This document shows, in pieces, positions 6,389 to 11,180 of a stretch of DNA of 11,180 nucleotides. How positions within the stretch are numbered: the stretch's first letter is position 1; every line of letters begins with the position of its first letter. A program made the translations under genes and the position numbers. The notes beneath the pieces were generated by a model that was not told the DNA's origin, ran no database searches, and saw nothing but the letters and a program-made list of their open reading frames with translations. Source of the DNA: Reyranella sp. (GTDB lineage: Bacteria; Pseudomonadota; Alphaproteobacteria; Reyranellales; Reyranellaceae); NCBI GenBank assembly GCA_004296815.1, contig SCVT01000330.1, positions 1-11,180 of the forward strand. The letters are read 5' to 3'.

Positions 6389-7780
6389 ATGAGCATTTCC
6401 CGACGTGACCTGGTCGGAGCCTCCGGTCTCGCACTCCTCGGCGCTGCCGCCGTCAGCGGTCGCGTCCAGGCACAGTCGATTCCGGAAGCGCCGACCACCA
6501 CGACCAACACGATGCAGCCACCGCTCTACCCGACGAGCGGGCCCGACTATCAGCCCGTCGTGACATTGAACGGCTGGACATTGCCGTGGCGGCAGAATGG
6601 CGACTGGAAGGAATTCCATCTCGTTGCCGAGCCGGTCGAGCGCGAAATGGCCCCTGGCATGACGGCGCGCCTGTGGGGCTACAACGGCCAGAGCCCCGGG
6701 CCGACCATCGAAGCCGTCGAAGGCGACAAGGTCCGCATCTTCGTCACCAACCGCCTGCCTGAGCACACGACAGTCCATTGGCATGGTCAGCTCCTGCCCA
6801 ATGGCATGGACGGCGTCGGCGGCCTCAACCAGCCGCATATCAAGCCCGGCCAGACCTTCGTCTACGAGTACCAGCTCAAGAAGAGCGGCACTTTCATGTA
6901 TCACCCCCATGCTGACGAGATGGTGCAGATGGCGATGGGCATGATGGGCTTCTTCGTCGTCCATCCGCGCGATCCCAAGCTGCATCGCGTCGACCGCGAC
7001 TTCGTCTTCCTTCTCGCGTCGTACGACATCGACCCCGGCAACTACGTACCAAAGGTCGCGGAGATGACTGCCTTCAACATGTGGACCTGGAACAGCCGCG
7101 TGTTCCCGGGAATCGACCCGCTGGTCGTGGCGAAGGGCGACAAGGTTCGGGTGCGGGTCGGTAATCTCACCATGACCAACCATCCGATCCACATGCACGG
7201 CTACGACTTCGAGGTGACCTGCACGGATGGTGGCTGGGTGCGGCCCGAGGCGCGCTGGCCCGAGGTCACGATCGACATCCCGGTGGGCGCCATGCGCGCC
7301 TACGAGTTCGATGCGATCTATCCCGGCGACTGGGCGATCCACTGCCACAAGTCGCACCACACGATGAACGCGATGGGCCACGACCTCCGCACCTTCATCG
7401 GCGTCGACAAGAAGCAGTTCGCCAAGCAGATGAAGCGCCTGGTGCCCGACTACATGCCGATGGGCAGTGCCGGCATGGCGGACATGGGCGAGATGGAGAT
7501 GCAGCTCCCCGAGAACACGCTGCCGATGATGACCGGCTTCGCGCAGTTCGGCGCCGTCGAGATGGGCGGCATGTTCTCGGTCGTGAAGGTGCGCGAGGGG
7601 TTGGCTTCCGGGGACTACAAGGATCCCGGCTGGTACCAGAACCCGCCCGGCACCGTGGCCTGGGAGTGGAAGGGGCCGAAGCCCGAGGCCACCCGCGCTG
7701 CCGCACCCACGCCGGCGGTGAAGCCCGGCAGCGCGCCGGCGCGCGTCGTCAAGCCGTCGCCGCACGGCTCGCACAAATAG
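6389..7780 (+). CDS. Tat-exported two-domain multicopper oxidase with Met-rich C-terminal part
   Basis: The 463-residue protein begins with a twin-arginine signal (SRRDLVG, residues 4-10), expected for an enzyme exported folded. Copper ligands are complete: HWHG (H130, H132), YHPH (H172, H174), HPIHMHG (H265, H268, H270) and HCHxxxH (H318, C319, H320, H324) with axial M329. Only about 90 residues separate the second and third motifs, so there are two cupredoxin domains rather than three, with the type 1 copper in the second. Such enzymes normally form trimers with trinuclear centres between subunits. Residues 356-395 contain ten Met, reminiscent of the Cu(I)-binding Met segments of CueO. A Pro/Ala/Lys tail follows. 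Likely role: periplasmic oxidation of Cu(I) to less harmful Cu(II). AGGAGA (6378-6383) precedes the ATG well. It lies between the TolC-like and cupredoxin genes in one operon. Confidence 0.93.
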   Translation: MSISRRDLVGASGLALLGAAAVSGRVQAQSIPEAPTTTTNTMQPPLYPTSGPDYQPVVTLNGWTLPWRQNGDWKEFHLVAEPVEREMAPGMTARLWGYNGQSPGPTIEAVEGDKVRIFVTNRLPEHTTVHWHGQLLPNGMDGVGGLNQPHIKPGQTFVYEYQLKKSGTFMYHPHADEMVQMAMGMMGFFVVHPRDPKLHRVDRDFVFLLASYDIDPGNYVPKVAEMTAFNMWTWNSRVFPGIDPLVVAKGDKVRVRVGNLTMTNHPIHMHGYDFEVTCTDGGWVRPEARWPEVTIDIPVGAMRAYEFDAIYPGDWAIHCHKSHHTMNAMGHDLRTFIGVDKKQFAKQMKRLVPDYMPMGSAGMADMGEMEMQLPENTLPMMTGFAQFGAVEMGGMFSVVKVREGLASGDYKDPGWYQNPPGTVAWEWKGPKPEATRAAAPTPAVKPGSAPARVVKPSPHGSHK

Positions 7781-7799
7781 TTCAACCAAGGAGGCAATC

Positions 7800-8291
7800 G
7801 TGAAAGCCAGAACGCTACTCGCTGCGTCAATCGCCGCCGTGCTGCTTACCGGCGCGGCCATCGCCGCCCCCGGACACAAGCCGGGTGAAGGCCACTCGCA
7901 TGCCGACGAGACCGCCTACGGCAAGCCGGGCGACCCGAAGAAGCCCGCGCGCATCGTCCAGATCGTCTTCCGCGAGGAGGACGGGAAGATGCTGTTCCTG
8001 CCCGACAGGCTGAAGTTCCGAAAGGGCGAGCAGGTCCGCTTCCAGCTCCGCAACAACGGCGCCATCGACCACGAGTTCGTCGTCGGCACTGTCGAGGAGA
8101 ACCTGAAGCACATGAAGGACATGGAGAAGAATCCGGACATGGAGCACGACGACCCGAATGCCAAACGGCTGAAGCCCAAGGCGACAGGCGAGATCCTCTG
8201 GCAGTTCACCAAGGCCGGCACCTTCGACTTCTCCTGCCTGATTCCCGGTCATCGCCAGGCCGGCATGTTCGGCACGATCGTCGTCGAGTGA
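7800..8291 (+). CDS. Periplasmic blue-copper (cupredoxin) protein with a Met/His loop
   Basis: The 163-residue product has a Sec signal peptide (cleavage around residue 23, at AIAA-PG). A His-bearing linker (H26, H32, H34) leads into a plastocyanin-like domain. The type 1 copper ligands are clear: H91 (in IDHEF), C146 and H151 (FSCLIPGH) and M156. Between strands, residues 104-118 hold an inserted loop with H104, M105, M108, M114 and H116, which could bind Cu(I). Its overall shape resembles small exported cupredoxins such as CopI of purple bacteria, but the name is not certain. Likely role: copper buffer, or electron partner of the neighbouring oxidase or cytochrome. The start is GTG 7800, fixed by the strong AAGGAGG at 7788-7794; the oxidase stop is 19 bp upstream. 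Confidence 0.9.
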   Translation: MKARTLLAASIAAVLLTGAAIAAPGHKPGEGHSHADETAYGKPGDPKKPARIVQIVFREEDGKMLFLPDRLKFRKGEQVRFQLRNNGAIDHEFVVGTVEENLKHMKDMEKNPDMEHDDPNAKRLKPKATGEILWQFTKAGTFDFSCLIPGHRQAGMFGTIVVE

Positions 8292-8315
8292 TCAACGCAT
8301 CAGAAGGAGCATCGA

Positions 8316-8606
8316 ATGTTCAAGAAGATCGCTGCGGCCGCGCTGGCCGCGTTCCTGCTGTCCGTTCCGGCTTGGGCCGACGGCAACATGGTGAAGGCCG
8401 AGGTCGTCAAGGTCGACAAGCCGGCCGGCAAGATCACGCTGAAGCACGGTCCCATCAAGAATCTCGACATGGATGCCATGACGATGGTGTTCCGTGTCGC
8501 CGACCCGACCATGCTTGACAGGCTGAAGGCCGGCGACCGGATCGAGATCGAGGCCGATCGCGTCAACGGCGCCATCACGGTCACCAGGATCGGCAAGGGC
8601 CATTGA
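8316..8606 (+). CDS. cusF: CusF-like periplasmic copper-binding protein
   Basis: The 96-residue product has a signal peptide (cleavage after AWA at about 21) and one small beta-barrel domain of CusF type. Ligand positions match Escherichia coli CusF exactly in spacing: H44, M55 and M57 correspond to its H36, M47 and M49. The position of its capping Trp44 is M52 here, giving the stretch LDMDAMTMVF. CusF delivers Cu(I)/Ag(I) to the CusB adaptor in the periplasm. With no cusB nearby, this protein may instead pass copper from the ATPase to the oxidase or cupredoxin. AGAAGGAG just upstream of ATG 8316 is a good ribosome site. The last bases of the stop overlap the proposed TTG start of the next gene. 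Confidence 0.9.
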   Translation: MFKKIAAAALAAFLLSVPAWADGNMVKAEVVKVDKPAGKITLKHGPIKNLDMDAMTMVFRVADPTMLDRLKAGDRIEIEADRVNGAITVTRIGKGH

Positions 8607-8863
8607 AAAGTGCGAGCGTAGTGGCGGTCGCTGCTGCGGCCGCCGTGTTGTCGGGATCGCCGGCTGCGGCCGAGGATCGTGAGCTGCAGTCGATCCTCGA
8701 CAAGCAGGCCTGCGTTGCCGAACGGATCGGTCGGACGGAGCTCTCGTCGACGGTCGTCGCCTACGAGGTGACCTGCAGAGGATCGGGTCGCGTGCTCACC
8801 ATCGTGTGCGTCGACACCGACTGCCGCCGGCAGCCAAGGCCGCGCGACGACGAGGAGAAGTAG
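8603..8863 (+). CDS. Small exported four-Cys protein of unknown function
   Basis: I do not recognise a family. The 86-residue product has an Ala-rich signal peptide (cleavage after AAA at about 23). The mature domain of about 60 residues has four Cys (C37, C58, C69, C74), enough for two disulfides or a metal site, and ends in an acidic tail (DDEEK). The TTG start at 8603 overlaps the preceding TGA (TTGA) with AAGG a few bases before, consistent with coupled translation. GTG 8621 is an alternative but shortens the signal's charged start. It sits between the CusF-like and cytochrome genes and stops four bases before the latter, so it belongs to the operon. A redox or metal-binding role is inferred only from context. 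Confidence 0.6.
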   Translation: MKSASVVAVAAAAAVLSGSPAAAEDRELQSILDKQACVAERIGRTELSSTVVAYEVTCRGSGRVLTIVCVDTDCRRQPRPRDDEEK

Positions 8864-8867
8864 GGCG

Positions 8868-9335
8868 GTGACGACAGGAAGGAATCTCGCGGTCGCAGCG
8901 GCGGCTCTCGCCGCTGCGATGTCAGCCGCAGGTGCCGCATACTACTTTTCGGCCAAGTCGCCGCCGCTGATCGATCCGACGGACCGGCGGCAAGTGGTAC
9001 TCGGCGAGCGGCTCTACGCGTCGACATGCGCGAGCTGCCATGGCGCTTCGCTCGAGGGGCAGCCGGACTGGCGACGGCGCCTTCCGAACGGTCGTCTGCC
9101 GGCGCCGCCGCATGACGCATCTGGCCACACATGGCATCATTCCGACGCGGATCTGATCCGTGTCACGAAGCTCGGACCTGCGGCCTACCCCGCAGGCCAC
9201 CAGACCGACATGCCGGCCTTCGAGGGCGCATTGTCCGACAGCGAGATTGCCGCGGTTCTCGCCTTCATCATGAGCAAATGGCCCGAGGAAATCCGGGCAA
9301 GGCAGGCCCGTAGCAACTTCGCGACGCCGAGATAG
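8868..9335 (+). CDS. Exported monohaem c-type cytochrome
   Basis: The 155-residue protein has an N-terminal hydrophobic segment (about 7-27) that may be a signal peptide or an uncleaved anchor; no clear cleavage site is seen. It has one haem-binding motif CASCH (C54, C57, H58) and a likely axial M115 in the segment HQTDMPAF. The C-terminal helix typical of class I cytochromes c is visible (SDSEIAAVLAFIMSKWP). A His-rich patch (H82, H87, H90, H91) lies between. In this operon it could accept electrons released when the multicopper oxidase or cupredoxin handles Cu(I), or pass them to the respiratory chain; that link is inference. The start is GTG 8868 with GAGGAG ten bases upstream, and it follows the four-Cys protein gene almost directly. 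Confidence 0.9.
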   Translation: MTTGRNLAVAAAALAAAMSAAGAAYYFSAKSPPLIDPTDRRQVVLGERLYASTCASCHGASLEGQPDWRRRLPNGRLPAPPHDASGHTWHHSDADLIRVTKLGPAAYPAGHQTDMPAFEGALSDSEIAAVLAFIMSKWPEEIRARQARSNFATPR

Positions 9336-9358
9336 ACGATCTGAGGCGAACGAAGGAG

Positions 9359-9709
9359 ATGGAAAAGACCCCCGACATGAAGCACGCTGGAATGACGATG
9401 CTCGCTCGCCTCGCCTCCTGCCTCGCCTTGATTGCGACGATGCTTTGGGTCGCCATCCCGGCCGTCGTCGTGGCCGCGGCGAGCCCGGCGCAGGTCGAAG
9501 GCGAAGCTTGCCCGTGCTGTGACGGACCGGCGGCGTTGACCAGCGTAGTCGCATGCCCGGGCTGTCAGGCCGCTCCCTCGGGAGCTGCGCTGCCAATCCG
9601 GCATTCCGTCGTGACCGCGGCCTGGTTGGGCGGCGTGAACGTCACAGGGACTGGCATCGAGCCGATGCCCGCCGAGCCGCCTCCGCGCGCACCGATCTCC
9701 GTGAACTGA
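9359..9709 (+). CDS. Exported Cys-rich protein, probable copper-site accessory
   Basis: The 116-residue product has a long hydrophobic signal or anchor segment (about 18-41). The mature part then has two tight Cys groups, CPCC (51-54) and CPGC (66-69), suited to binding a soft metal such as Cu(I). The C-terminal stretch is Pro-rich (MPAEPPPRAP) and resembles the ends of DUF2946-like proteins found near copper genes, though I cannot confirm that family. Its start is unclear: ATG 9359 directly abuts AAGGAG (9353-9358), too close for that site to work, while ATG 9377 gives a conventional short signal peptide. It lies 23 bp after the cytochrome gene and 26 bp before the Cys-Cys peptide gene. The N-terminal hydrophobic run and Cys spacing support real coding. 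Confidence 0.6.
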   Translation: MEKTPDMKHAGMTMLARLASCLALIATMLWVAIPAVVVAAASPAQVEGEACPCCDGPAALTSVVACPGCQAAPSGAALPIRHSVVTAAWLGGVNVTGTGIEPMPAEPPPRAPISVN

Positions 9710-9735
9710 ATCTTTTCCAACCAACGGAGATAACG

Positions 9736-9861
9736 ATGTTGCGTACCATTCTCTCCACGCTTGCCCTCCTGTTTGCGTTCGGAGGTGCGGCCTACGCGGC
9801 ACAGCCTTGCTGTGACGGCGGGGCGTGTTGCGAGGAACAGATGACCTGCTGCGACGAGTAG
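9736..9861 (+). CDS. 41-residue precursor of an exported peptide with three Cys-Cys pairs
   Basis: This very short gene has all the marks of being real. ACGGAGA (9724-9730) is well placed before ATG 9736, and the first 21 residues form a textbook signal peptide (MLRT start, hydrophobic core, AYA cleavage site). A strong hairpin follows the stop. The predicted mature peptide is only about 20 residues long yet has six Cys as three adjacent pairs (PCCDG, ACCEE, TCCDE), one Met and several acidic residues, with no Lys or His. That composition resembles a miniature metallothionein placed in the periplasm; binding a Cu(I)-thiolate cluster is the obvious guess. It could otherwise be a disulfide-based or copper-triggered signal. 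I know no named family for it. It is the last gene of the copper run. Confidence 0.7.
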   Translation: MLRTILSTLALLFAFGGAAYAAQPCCDGGACCEEQMTCCDE

Positions 9862-9872
9862 CAGGAATTCGG

Positions 9873-9902
9873 GCGCCCGCTCCCAACCGGGAGCGGGCGT
9901 TT
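9873..9902. terminator. Strong hairpin terminator ending the copper operon
   Basis: An 11-bp perfect stem (9874-9884 with 9889-9899, plus a G-U pair) closes on a 4-base loop (AACC) and is followed on the plus strand by TTT. It lies 12 bases beyond the stop of the Cys-Cys peptide gene. The convergent Bug-protein gene ends only a few bases away at 9906, so the same stem can form in its transcript; without a T-run on that side it would act there mainly as a 3' end stabiliser. Confidence 0.65.
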
Positions 9903-9905
9903 CGA

Positions 9906-10895
9906 TCACTGCGGCTCGATCTTGGCGATCTTCACGTACTCGCCCCACTTCGCGCGCTCCTCGCGATCCTGCGCAGCGCATTGCTCTAGCGTGAGCGGAC
10001 GGGAGCGCAGCGCGAACTCGTTGGCCAGTCGCTCCTTGATCTCGGGCGAGACGAGGGCCTCGTTGATCAGCGTGTTCAGCCGCTCCTGTATCGGCCGCGG
10101 CGTCGCCTTCGGCACCGCGATGGCCAGGAAGCCCGAGGTCACGAAGCCCGGGAAGGTCTCGGCGAGTGCCGGCACGTCGGGATAGAGCGGGCTGCGCTCG
10201 GGCAGCGAGATGGCGAGCGGCCGTGCCTTGTTGTTCACGACCTGGCCGCGCGCGGCGGTGAGGTCGACGAACATGAAGTTGATGGCGCCAGCGTAGAGGT
10301 CGTTCCAGGCGTTGCCGATCGCCTTGTAGCCGACACCCTGCCACTGCACGCCGGCCTTCTCGCCCAGCACCTCGGCCGGCACCTGGGAGCTCGCGTTGAA
10401 GTAGCCGAAGTTGAGCTTGCCGGGCTTGGCCTTGGCGTCGGCCAGCAGGTCGGCCAGCGTCTTGTAGGGGCTGTCGGCCGGCACGACGAGGAAGGTGCCG
10501 GAGGAGCCGATGATGCCGACGACAGTGAAGTCCTTCTCCGGGTCGTAGCCCGGGTTCTTGTACATGTGGACGTTGGCGGCGTTGGTCGAGGTCGTCGCCA
10601 GCATCAGCGTGTAGCCATCGGCAGGCGCGCTCTTCACGGCCAATGCGCCGACGATGCCGTTGGCGCCCGGCTTGTTCTCGACCACGAAGGGCTGGCCGGT
10701 CTTGTCTTCGATGTACTTGCCGACGAGGCGGGCGGTGATGTCGCCCGAACCTCCCGGCGCGAACGGCACGATGATGCGGATCGTCTTGGTCGGGAAGGCT
10801 TCCTGGGCGGCTGCCGGCCAAGCGGCGAACGGCCCGGCGAGCAGGGGAAGGGCGAACAGGCTGCGGCGAGGCAGCGACATGCGAAACGGCTTCAT
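9906..10895 (-). CDS. Bug/TctC-type periplasmic solute-binding protein
   Basis: The 329-residue protein has the standard length and layout of the Bug (tripartite tricarboxylate transporter binding) family. A signal peptide with PRRSLFALP and cleavage after PAAA (about 30) is followed by the first-strand motif IRIIVPFAPGGSGD, then VVENKPGANG and later DGYTLM. The family binds carboxylates or related organic compounds in the periplasm; many members are orphans without TctA/TctB, and neither is visible here. The ligand cannot be read from the sequence. The twin Arg at 10-11 could direct Tat export. It converges on the copper operon and diverges from the CoA-transferase gene with 66 bp between, so it may be functionally tied to the latter (uptake of an acid that is activated by CoA transfer) rather than to copper. 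Confidence 0.92.
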   Translation of the reverse strand: MKPFRMSLPRRSLFALPLLAGPFAAWPAAAQEAFPTKTIRIIVPFAPGGSGDITARLVGKYIEDKTGQPFVVENKPGANGIVGALAVKSAPADGYTLMLATTSTNAANVHMYKNPGYDPEKDFTVVGIIGSSGTFLVVPADSPYKTLADLLADAKAKPGKLNFGYFNASSQVPAEVLGEKAGVQWQGVGYKAIGNAWNDLYAGAINFMFVDLTAARGQVVNNKARPLAISLPERSPLYPDVPALAETFPGFVTSGFLAIAVPKATPRPIQERLNTLINEALVSPEIKERLANEFALRSRPLTLEQCAAQDREERAKWGEYVKIAKIEPQ

Positions 10896-10925
10896 GGCGG
10901 CGAAGTCTAGCGCATGTGCGGCGCA

Positions 10926-10955
10926 TGGACAGCGCGCCGCCTGCAGCCCTACCTT
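10926..10955 (+). promoter_or_regulatory. Weak candidate promoter for the CoA-transferase gene
   Basis: TGGACA (10926-10931) and TACCTT (10950-10955) are 18 bases apart and would start transcription at about the ATG at 10962. On the other strand, TAGACT (10904-10909) could be the -10 of the Bug-protein gene, with no good -35. Both are degenerate matches. Confidence 0.25.
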
Positions 10956-10961
10956 GCGCGC

Positions 10962-11180
10962 ATGGCACAGTCAGGTCGTCCGCCGCTCGACGGCATCCGC
11001 ATCGTCGATTTCTCCCGCGTGATCGCGGGTCCCATGTGCACCCAGATGCTCTCCGACATGGGCGCCGAGGTGATCAAGATCGAGAATCCCGATGGCGGTG
11101 ACGACACCCGCAAGGGCGCCGGTCCTCGCGTCGGTGGTCCGCAGGGCGAGAGCCACTTCTTCATGGCCTTCAACAGGGGC
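10962..11180 (+). CDS. CaiB/BaiF class III CoA-transferase, 5' part only
   Basis: The first 73 codons are present and the gene runs off the window. The N terminus is typical of the family: [17 protein letters not shown] (about residues 8-24), then [12 protein letters not shown] (about 30-41) and a Gly/Asp-rich segment leading to FFMAFNRG, which form the start of the CoA-binding Rossmann-like domain. Full members are about 390-400 residues; the catalytic Asp (about residue 169) lies beyond the window. The family moves CoA between acyl-CoA donors and carboxylic acids such as carnitine, bile acid, oxalate/formate or itaconate-type substrates; the substrate cannot be told here. Bug-protein genes next to CaiB genes are common in proteobacteria, in keeping with carboxylate catabolism. 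The start is ATG 10962, without a clear ribosome site. Confidence 0.92.
   Translation, partial: MAQSGRPPLDGIRIVDFSRVIAGPMCTQMLSDMGAEVIKIENPDGGDDTRKGAGPRVGGPQGESHFFMAFNRG

Noticed and set aside
4971..6434. A 487-codon minus-strand frame opposite the TolC-like gene
   Set aside because: The composition is Arg/Asp/Leu/Gly-heavy without recognisable motifs, while the opposite strand has a clear family assignment.
6371..7879. A 502-codon minus-strand frame opposite the multicopper oxidase
   Set aside because: It mirrors the oxidase codons (His/Val/Arg/Ala-rich translation) and has no ribosome site or motif; the oxidase has all copper ligands.
9565..10968. A 467-codon minus-strand frame overlapping the Bug gene and the CC-peptide region
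   Set aside because: It is out of frame with the well-supported Bug protein, runs through the terminator hairpin, and has Arg/Gly-rich low-complexity translation.
1..11180. Insertion sequence, integrase, att site, tRNA or CRISPR marking the copper island as mobile
   Set aside because: No transposase-like frame, terminal inverted repeats, direct repeat array or tRNA-like fold was seen, and the base composition looks uniform by eye across the window.

Overview
This 11.2 kb window is very GC-rich and dense with genes. A twin-arginine multicopper oxidase, a tricarboxylate-transporter-type (Bug) binding protein and a CaiB/BaiF CoA-transferase together suggest a proteobacterium, most likely an alphaproteobacterium of the Rhodospirillales/Reyranella kind. 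That placement is inferred from gene content and base composition, not from a marker gene. Nearly all of the window is a copper-handling island, followed by the edge of an ordinary metabolic region.

Minus-strand block (25-3778). Reading leftward from 3778 come a Cu(I)-exporting P1B-type ATPase with a His-rich/YHS/heavy-metal-binding N terminus, a small two-helix membrane protein, and a TerC/YjbE-type metal transporter. Bases 1-24 hold nothing I can identify. A 17-bp dyad (3791-3807) lies between the ATPase start and the start of a divergent csoR. The CsoR protein carries the complete Cys-His-Cys Cu(I) ligand set, so a copper-relieved repression switch serving both directions is the natural reading.

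Plus-strand block (3806/3818-9861). After csoR comes a secreted His/Cys-rich protein with its own promoter-like sequence. Then follows a tight run of eight genes, all predicted to be exported: a small lipoprotein, a TolC-type outer-membrane lipoprotein (ATGA overlap), a Tat-exported two-domain multicopper oxidase with a Met-rich tail, a blue-copper cupredoxin, a CusF-like Cu chaperone, a four-Cys secreted protein, a monohaem cytochrome c, a Cys-rich exported protein, and finally a 41-residue precursor of a tiny peptide carrying three Cys-Cys pairs. A strong hairpin closes the run at 9873-9902.

How the genes fit together: the ATPase would move Cu(I) from cytoplasm to periplasm. There the oxidase could convert Cu(I) to Cu(II), while the cupredoxin, CusF-like protein and Cys/His-rich peptides bind or shuttle it. 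The cytochrome could act as electron acceptor or donor, and the TolC-like protein may provide an outer-membrane exit. No CusA/CusB-type pump is present in the window, so how the TolC-like protein is energised is open.

Right edge (9906-11180). A Bug-family solute-binding protein on the minus strand converges on the copper run at the shared hairpin. Divergent from it is the 5' end of a class III CoA-transferase that runs off the window. No tRNA, rRNA, CRISPR array, insertion sequence or phage gene was seen, and no gene-free stretch exceeds about 155 bp.
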